Notes: generated by a model from the sequence alone, not told the origin. Counted from the stretch's first letter, positions 25,148 through 35,528 are shown. The stretch is DNA of 64,000 bases from Maricaulis sp039978735 (GCF_039978735.1 NZ_JBDWAS010000046.1:29478-93477); one strand, 5' to 3'. Program-made: numbers and translations.

Positions 25148-25558
25148 ATGCACGGCGAGACCGATCTTGAAACCCTGCTTAAAGGCATGTCTGCCCGCCT
25201 GCACCCGGGTGTGTGGGCGTTTGCGACCCTGCCGCCCGGCACGCCGGAACCGGCCGGCCTCTCGCCCCTGATGCGCTATGTCGAGGATGAGGGTGTCACG
25301 CTCATTCTCGACGCCGCTGCGGCCGCCGATGCCGGCCTGAAAACCGTCTTTCCCTGCCGCCGCATCACCCTGCACATCCATTCCGCCCTCGAAGCCGTCG
25401 GCTTCATGGCGGCCATCGCGCAGGCGCTGGCCGGAGCCGGGATTAGCTGCAATCCCGTGGCCGGCTATTTCCACGACCATCTCTTCGTACCCGCCGACCG
25501 CGCCGGCGACGCCATGGCCGTTCTGGAACGGCTCGCCGCCGGCTCCGATTTCGATTGA
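25148..25558 (+). CDS. ACT-domain protein (DUF2241-like)
   Basis: 136 residues. An N-terminal segment with LHPGVWAFATLPPG and a C-terminal ACT-like fold with RRITLHIHSALEAVGFMAAI, AGISCNPVAGYFHDHLFVP match small stand-alone ACT proteins (DUF2241 type) presumed to bind amino acids. The ligand is not known. The 2OG oxygenase gene starts 55 bp downstream on the same strand. Confidence 0.8.
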   Translation: MHGETDLETLLKGMSARLHPGVWAFATLPPGTPEPAGLSPLMRYVEDEGVTLILDAAAAADAGLKTVFPCRRITLHIHSALEAVGFMAAIAQALAGAGISCNPVAGYFHDHLFVPADRAGDAMAVLERLAAGSDFD

Positions 25559-25613
25559 CCGCCCGGCCACCCGGCCCTATCAGCGCGCATCTTCTTCGAC
25601 AGGTGACACGGCA

Positions 25614-26288
25614 TTGAGCCTTCCTGCCCTGGGCCTGACCGGCCTGCCCGCCTTCAACGCCGACACGCTGTGCGACGATCTCGCCGGACAGGGCTGGTCG
25701 GTGTGCCGCCTTGCCGATGCGGACATGCTGGGCGCACTGGCGCAGGAAGCCGAAATTCTCTGGCAGGAGTCCGAAATGACCGCCGCCGGTATCGGCCGCG
25801 GCGAGGATCACGAGCTTGTCCGCCAGGTCCGGCGCGACAAGACGAAATGGCTCGACGGCTCCAGCACGGCCCAGACGGCCTATTTCGCCTTTGCCGAAGC
25901 GCTGCGCCGCGAGGTGAATTACCGCCTCATGCTGGGCCTGTTCGCCTTCGAGGCGCACTATGCGGTCTATGAGCCCGGCGGCTTCTACAAGCGCCATCTG
26001 GACAGTTTCCGCGGCGCCCGCAACCGCGTCCTCTCCACGGTGCTTTATCTCAATCGCGACTGGGATGCGGCCGATGGCGGACAGTTGCGTATCTATGCGC
26101 CCGACAGCGAACAGGTGCTGGACGAGGTGCGCCCGGAATTCGGCACGCTGGCCGTCTTCCTGTCCGAGGACATCCCGCACGAGGTGATCCCGGCCCGGCG
26201 CGAGCGCTTTTCCATCGCCGGCTGGCACCGCTGCAACGATCGCGGTCTCGCACCGGCTCTGCAGACCCGCGCCCTGCCGATCGCCTAA
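25614..26288 (+). CDS. 2-oxoglutarate/Fe(II)-dependent oxygenase (prolyl-4-hydroxylase-like)
   Basis: 224 residues, starting at TTG 25614 with AGGTGA upstream. The double-stranded beta-helix core has the iron ligands His and Asp in GGFYKRHLDSF and the distal His in DIPHEVIPARRERFSIAGW, where the Arg binds 2-oxoglutarate. Bacterial homologues hydroxylate prolines or other protein residues; the target is not known. It overlaps the stop region of the convergent glutaredoxin-MauE gene by 4 bp. Confidence 0.87.
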   Translation: MSLPALGLTGLPAFNADTLCDDLAGQGWSVCRLADADMLGALAQEAEILWQESEMTAAGIGRGEDHELVRQVRRDKTKWLDGSSTAQTAYFAFAEALRREVNYRLMLGLFAFEAHYAVYEPGGFYKRHLDSFRGARNRVLSTVLYLNRDWDAADGGQLRIYAPDSEQVLDEVRPEFGTLAVFLSEDIPHEVIPARRERFSIAGWHRCNDRGLAPALQTRALPIA

Positions 26289-27049
26289 CCAGCGAGCCGG
26301 ACCAGCATCCACAGCCCCATGCCCAGCATCATCAGGTTTTCGCTCAGCGAGACGAAACCCAGCGGCACGTCGCTGCCGCCGCCCATGCAGGCACATTTCA
26401 GCTCGCGCCGGTCAATATAGACGGCCTTGAACACCGATACGGCTCCGATACCGCCGATGAGGATCGCCACCGGCGCGGCGATAACGGTCAGCACCCCGGC
26501 CAGCATCAGCACGCCCGCCAGCGCCTCGCCGAAAGGATAGAGATAGCCATAGGGCACCCAGCGGCGCGCCAGCAGGTCGTAATTGAGAAACATGGTCGAG
26601 AAGCTCTCGACATCGCGCAGCTTCTGCACGGCCAGAAGGCACATGGCGACTGGGATGGCGGATGTCAGCCACAGCCCGGGGTCCAGCCTGCCAAGGGTCA
26701 GCCAGCTGACCGCGCCTCCCATCAGCGCCGCCATGGTGAAAAGCGCAATGACAGGCTGGTAGCTGGTCTGCCCCGTCCCCTTCAGGGGATGGCCGAAGAA
26801 GGCGCGAAGCGCGTCATACCCGCCGACCCGCTCACCCCCGATGAAAGTCTGCGGCGTGGTCTCGACATCATGCGCGGCTTTGAAGGCGTCGGTCTCTTCG
26901 CGCGTTGAGAGGTGATGATCGTCGACCGCATACCCCTTGCGCTCCAGCAGCGCTTTCGACTTCAGGCCGTAGGGGCACACATGGTCCGGCATCACCATGC
27001 GGTAGAGACGGGCGGTCTTTCCGGCGGCCGGCGTATCGGTCGCAGTCAT
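26285..27049 (-). CDS. Glutaredoxin-MauE/DoxX membrane fusion protein
   Basis: 254 residues. The N-terminal third (about 15-85) is a glutaredoxin-like domain with HVCPYGLKSKALLERKG (CPYG in place of CPYC) and TTPQTFIGGERVGGYDAL. The rest has four membrane segments of the MauE/DoxX type with a conserved cysteine pair in ELKCACMGGGS. Such fusions are thought to pass thiol reducing power across or within the membrane. ATG 27049 with GAGG upstream is preferred over TTG 27082. The single-Cys glutaredoxin site implies a monothiol mechanism. Confidence 0.85.
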   Translation of the reverse strand: MTATDTPAAGKTARLYRMVMPDHVCPYGLKSKALLERKGYAVDDHHLSTREETDAFKAAHDVETTPQTFIGGERVGGYDALRAFFGHPLKGTGQTSYQPVIALFTMAALMGGAVSWLTLGRLDPGLWLTSAIPVAMCLLAVQKLRDVESFSTMFLNYDLLARRWVPYGYLYPFGEALAGVLMLAGVLTVIAAPVAILIGGIGAVSVFKAVYIDRRELKCACMGGGSDVPLGFVSLSENLMMLGMGLWMLVRLAG

Positions 27050-27118
27050 TGCGGCCTCGCTGTCTGCTTCCAGAGGATGCAACGCAAGGTCCGGCGCAGC
27101 GTTCCGATCTCGGTCGGA

Positions 27119-27376
27119 TCACTCGCCGTTCTGTTCTCGCTCGAACGCCTTGAGGTCCCGGCGCAGCTCCAAGCGTCGCAATGCGCGCATTTCAGACAGG
27201 TTGGTCGGAAAGAAGAAGAAGAACAGCCCCGTCAGGAGCATCGTCCCGCCGAAGTAATAGCCGCGCCATGCGTCCGACCAGTGTGGCTGGGCGAACGTGA
27301 AATAGAGGTTGGGCAGCAGGATCAGCAGCAGCACGCCCGACATCCAGCGCTTCAGGGCGAGGTTTCGCTTCTTCAT
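27119..27376 (-). CDS. Small two-helix membrane protein
   Basis: 85 residues. A basic N-terminus, two hydrophobic segments (about 12-30 and 42-60) and a charged Arg/Glu-rich C-terminal tail. No family recognised. It follows the antitoxin locus and precedes the glutaredoxin-MauE gene on the same strand. Confidence 0.6.
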   Translation of the reverse strand: MKKRNLALKRWMSGVLLLILLPNLYFTFAQPHWSDAWRGYYFGGTMLLTGLFFFFFPTNLSEMRALRRLELRRDLKAFEREQNGE

Positions 27377-27403
27377 CGGCCCCTCACTTATCGACTTCTT
27401 GGC

Positions 27404-27493
27404 TTACCGACGATCATCAGGCACCCAGCGATCGTCCATAGATAGGGAATACCGGATTACACAGCCCGTCTGGAAATGGTCGAAATCCCCCAT
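27404..27493 (-). pseudogene. Possible remnant of a toxin gene behind the Phd-type antitoxin
   Basis: A 29-codon frame starting ATG 27493, 15 bp after the antitoxin stop, reads MGDFDHFQTGCVIRYSLSMD... and stops at 27404. The ...GxVIRYS start resembles, from memory, the N-terminus of small MazF/PemK-like toxins that follow Phd-type antitoxins, but all the rest of such a protein is absent. I read it as a truncated, non-functional toxin; a chance ORF is possible. Confidence 0.35.
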
Positions 27494-27508
27494 ACCGGCC
27501 GCAATCCG

Positions 27509-27760
27509 CTATCGTTCTGAATCGTCTGCGTAGTCGGCAATCGCGGCTTCGATCTCGCGCGCGAGATCATCGGGTGTCTCTCGGGTAAGGTGAGCGCGGC
27601 GGGTCCCTGCCCGCTCCAGCAAGGCCTGGTAGTCCTCGACATTGAGCAGGACGAATTGCGCCTTGCGATGCCGCGTCAGGGTGACCGGACGCCGCTGCGC
27701 CGCGGCGCTGATTTCACTCCAGTTTCTGGAAAGTTCCGTCGTCGAGTATTGCTGGCCCAT
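27509..27760 (-). CDS. Phd/YefM-type antitoxin
   Basis: 83 residues. The N-terminal DNA-binding half reads MGQQYSTTELSRNWSEI, followed by PVTLTRHRKAQFVLLNVEDYQAL, the usual Phd/YefM layout, and then a charged C-terminal toxin-neutralising tail. ATG 27760 is chosen over the upstream in-frame start at 27823 because the AT-rich repeated operator lies between them. The expected downstream toxin is missing or reduced to a fragment (27404-27493), so this may be an orphan antitoxin or regulator. Confidence 0.85.
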   Translation of the reverse strand: MGQQYSTTELSRNWSEISAAAQRRPVTLTRHRKAQFVLLNVEDYQALLERAGTRRAHLTRETPDDLAREIEAAIADYADDSER

Positions 27761-27774
27761 CACAGCGCTCCAAA

Positions 27775-27807
27775 TACGTAATTTTCGTATTATACGTATT
27801 TTTCGTA
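27775..27807 (-). promoter_or_regulatory. Antitoxin operator: two 15-bp direct repeats
   Basis: On the minus strand TACGAAAAATACGTA and TACGAAAATTACGTA (14 of 15 identical) lie 18 bp apart, starting 14 bp upstream of the antitoxin ATG. The strongly AT-rich tract and tandem sites fit autoregulation by a Phd-type repressor. Confidence 0.6.
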
Positions 27808-27828
27808 GAATTTCCACAGGCAAGAGAA

Positions 27829-27856
27829 AAGCCCCGGCCAGGCTGGCCGGGGCTTT
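27829..27856 (-). terminator. Rho-independent terminator of hppA
   Basis: Minus strand AAAGCCCCGGCCAG/CTGGCCGGGGCTTTT: a GC-rich stem with a short loop and a T-run, 24 bp after the hppA stop. Confidence 0.9.
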
Positions 27857-27880
27857 CCAGTTTCTCAGGTGTGCCCTGCC

Positions 27881-29974
<2,094 letters not shown>

Positions 29975-30132
29975 GGCTTCCAGCCCCGTTTTATGACTTC
30001 TCTTTGGTCACGAAAGGATAGGGGGAAGCATACGCGTGAGAACCACGCGAACCGCCTGCATGTCCCCCGCTTCTTCTTGTTATTGTTAAGGGGACTATGC
30101 CCAAGTCATGGGGGCGGCGCAACATGCGAACT

Positions 30133-30150
30133 TTGGATTTCGAAATCCAA
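30133..30150. promoter_or_regulatory. Perfect 18-bp palindrome upstream of hppA
   Basis: TTGGATTTCGAAATCCAA, about 160 bp upstream of the hppA start and 26 bp after the stop of the Gly-rich protein gene. No T-run follows on either strand, so an operator is more likely than a terminator. No regulator is identified. Confidence 0.4.
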
Positions 30151-30175
30151 TACTTACCGCAGTTGCGAAGGGGAT

Positions 30176-30712
30176 TTAGCGCATCAGAAGGCGCGTGTCG
30201 GAGCTGCGAATCTCGATGTGGTCGATCGCGTCGGCGCCATACTGCTCGCGCAGCACCTCGGACCAGACCTCTTCGGCCCGGGAAATGTCCAGCTGCTGGC
30301 CGTCCGCCCGGCTGACCGGGATGCGGTAGGCGGCCCGCACGAGGGCATCCAGCGCATAGTGCGCATTCTCCTGCATCGACCAGACATTCTGGCCGTCCGC
30401 CGCACGCACCCGCACATGGACATAGGCAAAGCCCGTCAGACGTCCGTCACGCGACAGGGGGGCGACGAGAGCCGGCAGGTTGAAGGCGCGCGGATCGTCG
30501 TCCACCTCGTCTTCATCGCTTTCATGGCTGGCGCCATGCTCATCTTCGTTTTCGGCAGACCGGTTGAACACAAGCAGAAAGCGGTTGCCATTGCCGCCGC
30601 CGGAGGATCCGTGACCGCCATTGCCGCCACCACCCCCGCCGCCTCCGCCCCCGAGGGCGAAGGCCCCGGATTGCAGGGCAAGGCTCAGGATCGCGGCAAG
30701 CAGAAGGCGCAT
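30176..30712 (-). CDS. Secreted Gly-rich protein of unknown function
   Basis: 178 residues from ATG 30712. A signal peptide is followed by a run of ten glycines and a Gly/Asn/Ser linker, an acidic stretch, and then a folded-looking C-terminal half (about 85-178) with GFAYVHVRVRAADGQNVWS and a terminal DHIEIRSSDTRLLMR. The C-terminal part may be a small alpha/beta domain; family not recognised. It follows thiL by 39 bp on the same strand and may be the last gene of the rib-nus-thi operon. Confidence 0.7.
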   Translation of the reverse strand: MRLLLAAILSLALQSGAFALGGGGGGGGGGNGGHGSSGGGNGNRFLLVFNRSAENEDEHGASHESDEDEVDDDPRAFNLPALVAPLSRDGRLTGFAYVHVRVRAADGQNVWSMQENAHYALDALVRAAYRIPVSRADGQQLDISRAEEVWSEVLREQYGADAIDHIEIRSSDTRLLMR

Positions 30713-30751
30713 GGGATCAGCTCCAATCACCGCCACCCTGCCAGAAACGCA

Positions 30752-31714
30752 TCAAAAATGCGTAAATCCGGCCCGGCCAATTGTCACGGGTTCGCCATCG
30801 GGGGCCAGACAGGTCACGCCCTCGCCCGCCACAGCGCGGCCGATCCGCGTTACCGGTGCATCCAGCGACAGCGCCTCCACCTCGGTCCGGCGCGAGGCCG
30901 GTGCGGTGAAGAGAAGCTCGTAATCGTCGCCGCCGCTCAGCAAGCGGCCCAGACCGCCCTCGCCGCCTGCATCGAGCCAGGCCTGCGCCGGCACCGACAG
31001 CGGAACCCGATCCGCGGATATCTCGAGCGCCAGCCCGCTCGCTTCGGCGATATGGGCAGCGTCGGCGAGAAGACCGTCCGAAATGTCGATCGCGGAGGTC
31101 GCAATCCCCCTGAGGGCCAGACCGGCCGCCAGCCGCGGCATGGGATGCGTGTAGCGCGAGACCAGCTCCGCCGGAGCGCCGGTTTCCCCCTCCAGAGACG
31201 CCAGTCCAAGCACCGCATCGCCGATCGTGCCCGTCACCCAGACATCATCGCCCGCAATAGCACCGGAACGTAGCAGCGATGTCCCATCTGTGACGCATCC
31301 AAGGAGCGTCAATGTCACCGTCATGGGGCCGGGTGTGGACGTGGTGTCGCCGCCCAGGAGCACCAGACCGAACCGGTCCTGCTCTTCCGCCAGCGCCGCC
31401 ACGAAGTCATCCCGCCAGCGCGGCTCGATCCCGCGCGGCCAGCTCAGCGCACTGAGATAGCCCAGCGGTTCGGCGCCCATGGCGGCAAGGTCGGACACGT
31501 TCGAGCGCATGGCGCGCGCAGCCGCGACAGCGGCGCCGTCGTCCAAGCGAAAATGCACGCCCGCGACCAGCGTGTCGCAGGCCAGCACCAGCTGCTGTCC
31601 TGCAGGCACATCCAGCACGGCAGCATCGTCACGCAGGCCGAGCGCTGCCGCATGGTTCCGGGTCAGCGGTTCCAGGCGTGTCCGGATGAAATCGAACTCG
31701 CCGCCGGACGCCAT
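30752..31714 (-). CDS. thiL: Thiamine-monophosphate kinase ThiL
   Basis: 320 residues. The AIR-synthase/ThiL fold is shown by GLRDDAAVLDVPAGQ, LACDTLVAGVHF, NVSDLAAMGAEP, LLGGDTT and SGGDDYELLFT. It phosphorylates thiamine monophosphate to the cofactor thiamine pyrophosphate. It begins 2 bp after nusB, as in many Proteobacteria. Confidence 0.93.
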   Translation of the reverse strand: MASGGEFDFIRTRLEPLTRNHAAALGLRDDAAVLDVPAGQQLVLACDTLVAGVHFRLDDGAAVAAARAMRSNVSDLAAMGAEPLGYLSALSWPRGIEPRWRDDFVAALAEEQDRFGLVLLGGDTTSTPGPMTVTLTLLGCVTDGTSLLRSGAIAGDDVWVTGTIGDAVLGLASLEGETGAPAELVSRYTHPMPRLAAGLALRGIATSAIDISDGLLADAAHIAEASGLALEISADRVPLSVPAQAWLDAGGEGGLGRLLSGGDDYELLFTAPASRRTEVEALSLDAPVTRIGRAVAGEGVTCLAPDGEPVTIGRAGFTHF

Positions 31715-31716
31715 GA

Positions 31717-32205
31717 TCAGAATTCGTCCGGACGCGCCTGACGGGCACAGCGGTCGAGTGCTGCATTGACGAATTTCGGCTCGGAGCCCTCGAAAAAGGC
31801 ATTGGCAACATCGACATACTCGTCGATCACCACACGCGCCGGCACGTCCTTGCGCTGGAAAAGCTCATAACCGGCCACGCGCAGGATGGCACGCACCGTG
31901 GCGTCCAGCCGCTCCATGCGCCAGCCATCAGCCAGCAGGCCATCGATCGCGGGATCGACCACGGCCTGGCGCTCCACGACACCGGACACGAGCGAGTCGA
32001 AGAAATCCTCATCGGCCTCGACGAATTCCTCGCCTTCGCCGGCTGCACCGAAACGGTGATCGCGGAATTCACGGATGACCGTGCTGGCACCCCGCCCGCC
32101 GATTTCCATCTGGTACAGCGCCTGAACGGCGGCCAGACGGGCCGCACGGCGCAGACGGGCGCGGGCCTCGGACGGCGTTTCCTTGGATTTTTGCGGTGCG
32201 CTCAT
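31717..32205 (-). CDS. nusB: Transcription antitermination factor NusB
   Basis: 162 residues. The helical NusB fold begins RRAARLAAVQALYQME and has ATVRAILRVAGYELF, PARVVIDEYVDVANAFF and FVNAALDRCAR. NusB binds boxA RNA with NusE and promotes antitermination of rRNA operons. It overlaps ribH by 4 bp. Confidence 0.94.
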   Translation of the reverse strand: MSAPQKSKETPSEARARLRRAARLAAVQALYQMEIGGRGASTVIREFRDHRFGAAGEGEEFVEADEDFFDSLVSGVVERQAVVDPAIDGLLADGWRMERLDATVRAILRVAGYELFQRKDVPARVVIDEYVDVANAFFEGSEPKFVNAALDRCARQARPDEF

Positions 32206-32633
32206 TTCGAACTCCCGAAGCGGTCGCGCAGCGCGATCAGCGCCAGGGCCGCATTCGCTGCGTCCGCACCCTTATTCTTGTCGACGGCCCGCTTGAGGGC
32301 CTGGGCACGGTTCTCGACGGTCAGGATACCATTTCCGGCGATGACACCGTTGAGATTCAGCTCCATCAGACCACGCGCGCTTTCGGTGCACACATAATCA
32401 TAATGCGTCGTCTCGCCCCGAATGACACAGCCCAGGGCGACATAACCGTCAAAATCCGCCTCGGCGATCTCGGCCTGGACAATGGCGCCCGGGATTTCCA
32501 GCGCACCGGGAACCTCGACCAGCTCGGCCGTGGCGCCGGCAGCCTCGGCGGCCCCTTTGGCGCCCTTGATCAGGGCGTCGGCAATATCGCGGTAGAAAGT
32601 CCCCGCGACGATCAGGAGTTTGGGGGCGCTCAT
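32202..32633 (-). CDS. ribH: 6,7-dimethyl-8-ribityllumazine synthase RibH
   Basis: 143 residues, full length. EVPGALEIP and ALGCVIRGETTHYDYVC are the substrate-binding signatures. It condenses the dihydroxybutanone phosphate made by RibBA with the ribitylamino-pyrimidine, giving the substrate of RibE. It lies 3 bp after ribBA. Confidence 0.95.
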   Translation of the reverse strand: MSAPKLLIVAGTFYRDIADALIKGAKGAAEAAGATAELVEVPGALEIPGAIVQAEIAEADFDGYVALGCVIRGETTHYDYVCTESARGLMELNLNGVIAGNGILTVENRAQALKRAVDKNKGADAANAALALIALRDRFGSSK

Positions 32634-32636
32634 GCG

Positions 32637-33758
32637 CTAGTCCTCCGGAAAATGGCGCTCTTCGCGCACGCTCAGCCCGTAGCCCTCAAGGCCGACAATC
32701 GTGTGCGGCTTGGTGGAGAGCAGGATCATTTCTTTCACGCCCAGGTCCAGCAGGATCTGCGCACCAACGCCATACTCGCGCAGGCGCTGGGCCTCGCGCT
32801 CATCATCCGCCTTCACGGGCTTGGCGCCCAGGCGTTCCATGATCGCGGTGTGGGAGGTCTCGCGGATGAAGACCATCACCGACGGGCCCTCGGCAGTCGC
32901 GATCGCACGGATACCGGCCTCGACCAATTCGCCGCGCGGGCCTTCCTCGTGCAGCACGTCGTCCACGAAAGAGACCTTGTGCATGCGCACCGTGGTCGGC
33001 TGGGCGTGGGAAGGCTCGCCCTTCACCAGCGCGACGTGCTCGGCGCCATCGATCGTGTTGCGGAAGACGATCAGCTTCAGCGGACCGCCATGCCGGCTGG
33101 TAAAGCCGGTCTCCAGGCGGCGCTCGATGAAACGGTCATTGCGGCGGCGATAGGCGATCAGGTCGGCAATCGTACCGATCTTCAGCCCGTGCAGCTGGGC
33201 AAAGGCGACGAGGTCGGGCAGGCGCGCCATCGTGCCGTCTTCATTCATGATCTCGCAGATCACACCCGCCGATCCCGCGCCCGCAAGGCGGGCGACATCG
33301 ACAGAGGCCTCGGTGTGGCCGGCCCGGACCAGAACCCCGCCATCGCGCGCCACCAGCGGGAAGACGTGTCCCGGTGTCGCGATATCGTCGGCGCCCTTGG
33401 ACGGGTCGGTCGCGACCTCGATGGTGCGGGCGCGGTCATGCGCTGAAATGCCGGTGGTGACCCCTTCGCGCGCTTCGATGGACGTCGTGAAGGCCGTCTG
33501 GTGGCGCGAGCGATTGTCCGACGCCATCAGCTTGAGACCGAGATGTGCGATCCGTTCCTGGTCCATCGCCAGGCAGATCAGGCCACGGCCGTGCTTGGCC
33601 ATGAAGTTGATCGCGTCCGGCGTTGCGAACTTGGCAGGAATAACGAGGTCGCCCTCGTTCTCGCGGTCCTCCGCATCGACCAGGATGAACATCCGGCCAT
33701 TGCGGGCGTCCTCGATGATGTCCTCGATCGGGGACAGGGGAATATCGCTCTCGCTCAC
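32637..33758 (-). CDS. ribB: RibBA-type protein: DHBP synthase with degenerate GTP cyclohydrolase II half
   Basis: 373 residues. The N-terminal domain (about 10-205) is an intact 3,4-dihydroxy-2-butanone-4-phosphate synthase with DAEDRENEGDL (28-38) and the RAGHTE motif (145-150). The C-terminal half is GCHII-like in layout but lacks its zinc cysteines: where the family has VRVHSEC...CDCG there is VRMHKVSFVDDVLHEEGPRG with no cysteine. So it probably supplies only the butanone-phosphate branch, and GTP cyclohydrolase II must be encoded elsewhere. Overlaps ribE by 4 bp. Confidence 0.92.
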   Translation of the reverse strand: MSESDIPLSPIEDIIEDARNGRMFILVDAEDRENEGDLVIPAKFATPDAINFMAKHGRGLICLAMDQERIAHLGLKLMASDNRSRHQTAFTTSIEAREGVTTGISAHDRARTIEVATDPSKGADDIATPGHVFPLVARDGGVLVRAGHTEASVDVARLAGAGSAGVICEIMNEDGTMARLPDLVAFAQLHGLKIGTIADLIAYRRRNDRFIERRLETGFTSRHGGPLKLIVFRNTIDGAEHVALVKGEPSHAQPTTVRMHKVSFVDDVLHEEGPRGELVEAGIRAIATAEGPSVMVFIRETSHTAIMERLGAKPVKADDEREAQRLREYGVGAQILLDLGVKEMILLSTKPHTIVGLEGYGLSVREERHFPED

Positions 33759-34366
33759 GCGGGGGTCTCCGAAAACTCGTTCAGGCGCGCGGCGTAGCGC
33801 GCCATCGTGTCGACCTCAAGATTGACGCGCGCGTCTTTTTGCAGCGCACCGAGCGTCGTGACCTCGGCGGTGTGCGGAATAATCATCAGATCGAAGGTCG
33901 TGCGGGTGACTTCATTGACGGTCAGGGAGACGCCATCGACCGTAATCGATCCCTTTTTCGCGATGAATTTGTTGAGGTTTTCCGGCGGCTCAATCGTGAA
34001 GACCAGCCATTCGCCCTCCTCGCGCCGTTCGACCACGCGGCCGACACCGTCCACATGTCCTGTCACGAGATGTCCGCCCAGCTCGTCACCCATTTTCAGT
34101 GCGCGCTCCAGATTGACCGTTCCGCCTTCACTCCAGGCGCTCAGCGTCGTCAGGCGCAGGGTCTCCGGCGAAACCTCGACCGTGTACCAGCCGCCCTCGC
34201 CCCATTCGCCCTTGTCGACCACGGTCAGACAAACACCGGCATGGGCGATAGATGCGCCCATATCGATCGTGTCCGGCTTCCAGGGCGCCTCGATATCGAA
34301 GCGGCGCACCTCATTGCCGGTTATGCTTCGGATACGGCCCTTGGCCGTGACGATACCGGTGAACAT
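33755..34366 (-). CDS. ribE: Riboflavin synthase alpha chain RibE
   Basis: 203 residues. It begins MFTGIV and has the two lumazine-binding half-barrels of the family (first about 1-95; second from about 98 with GGHLVTGHVDGVG), with SIAHAGVCLTVV and VDGVSLTVN. It dismutates two lumazines to riboflavin. The first base of its ATG is the last base of the ribD-type reductase stop codon. Confidence 0.94.
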   Translation of the reverse strand: MFTGIVTAKGRIRSITGNEVRRFDIEAPWKPDTIDMGASIAHAGVCLTVVDKGEWGEGGWYTVEVSPETLRLTTLSAWSEGGTVNLERALKMGDELGGHLVTGHVDGVGRVVERREEGEWLVFTIEPPENLNKFIAKKGSITVDGVSLTVNEVTRTTFDLMIIPHTAEVTTLGALQKDARVNLEVDTMARYAARLNEFSETPA

Positions 34367-35037
34367 CAGCGGATCCGTTCGTAGCTTTCCTGCAGGTCGG
34401 CCCCGCGTTCGCGGATACCGGTGCGCTTGAAGATGGGGGCCGCCTCCAGCGTCTCAAGGCCAAGCGCTGCGACGACCGGCAGACCGTCACCGCCCAGAAC
34501 CACCGGCGCACGGAACCATTCGATCCGGTCGACCAGATCCGCCGCGATGGCCGACGCAGCGATCTGCGCGCCGGCCTCGATCATCACCGATGTGAAACCG
34601 CCATGAGAGATAGCGGCAACAACTGACGGCCTCCCATGTTTTTCCTGTACCCGCCAGAGATCAGCGCCCGCGAGTTCCAACTCCTGCGCAACTCTTCCTT
34701 CTCGTTCGGACGAAGCGACATGAAATATGTTCACAGACCGGCACTGCGGCTTGGCGAGAACCCTTGATCCAACAGGCGTCCTCAAATCGCTGTCCAGTAT
34801 GAGAAGTTCCGGCTGACGGTCACAGCCGCCTTCCGGCCGCGCAGTGAGCCGCGGATTGTCGGCGAGAATGGTGCCGATACCGGTCAGGATCGCCTCATGC
34901 GCCGCGCGCATGCGGTGGACCTCGGCGCGGCTCTCGGGGCCTGTGATCCATTGCGAGGCGCCATTGGCCAAAGCAATCCGCCCGTCCAGCGAGGTTGCCA
35001 GTTTCAGGGTGACACGCGGACGCGCCGCGCCGGTCAT
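34366..35037 (-). CDS. Stand-alone RibD-type reductase domain
   Basis: 223 residues, matching only the C-terminal (5-amino-6-(5-phosphoribosylamino)uracil reductase) half of RibD: VTLKLATSLDGRIA (about 9-22), ITGPESRAEVHRMRA, ILTGIGTILADNPRLTAR and VMIEAGAQIAAS. The usual N-terminal deaminase with its HAE and PCxxxGRTPPC zinc motifs is absent, although the gene keeps its place between nrdR and ribE. The deaminase step must come from another gene. The 4-bp overlap with nrdR shows the start is correct and no deaminase-coding sequence fits upstream. Confidence 0.9.
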   Translation of the reverse strand: MTGAARPRVTLKLATSLDGRIALANGASQWITGPESRAEVHRMRAAHEAILTGIGTILADNPRLTARPEGGCDRQPELLILDSDLRTPVGSRVLAKPQCRSVNIFHVASSEREGRVAQELELAGADLWRVQEKHGRPSVVAAISHGGFTSVMIEAGAQIAASAIAADLVDRIEWFRAPVVLGGDGLPVVAALGLETLEAAPIFKRTGIRERGADLQESYERIR

Positions 35038-35519
35038 TCGTCGTCGTCAGCCGACGCGCCCTTGCTGGCGGTCAGATGCTCGTCGGTGATGAATTCGCGG
35101 AAGTCCTCGACCTTGTGGAAGTCCTTGTAGACCGAGGCATAACGGACATAGGCCACCGCATCGAGCCCTTTCAGGCCCTCCATCACCAGCTCGCCGACCC
35201 GGTCGGAGGTGACATCGGTCTCGCCCGTCGACTCAAGACGCCGGACAATGCCCGAAATCATCTGGTCGATCCGGTCCGGTTCGATATTCCGCTTCTGCAT
35301 CGCCAGCTGGATAGACCGGTTCAACTTCTCGCGGTCGAACGGCACGCGCCGGCCCGACTTCTTGAGCACGGTCAGCTCGCGCAGCTGCACGCGCTCGAAC
35401 GTGGTGAAACGGGCCGCGCAGGACGGACACTGGCGACGGCGACGGATGGCATTCCCGTCCTCTGCAGGACGGGAATCCTTAACCTGTGTATCGGGATGAC
35501 CGCAAAAAGGACAACGCAT
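35034..35519 (-). CDS. nrdR: Transcriptional repressor NrdR
   Basis: 161 residues. A zinc ribbon with CPFC (3-6) and CPSC (31-34) is followed by an ATP-cone (about 46-136). NrdR senses ATP/dATP and represses ribonucleotide-reductase genes through paired NrdR boxes. It is 9 bp downstream of glyA and overlaps the ribD-type gene. Confidence 0.96.
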   Translation of the reverse strand: MRCPFCGHPDTQVKDSRPAEDGNAIRRRRQCPSCAARFTTFERVQLRELTVLKKSGRRVPFDREKLNRSIQLAMQKRNIEPDRIDQMISGIVRRLESTGETDVTSDRVGELVMEGLKGLDAVAYVRYASVYKDFHKVEDFREFITDEHLTASKGASADDDE

Positions 35520-35528
35520 CCGTGCAGT

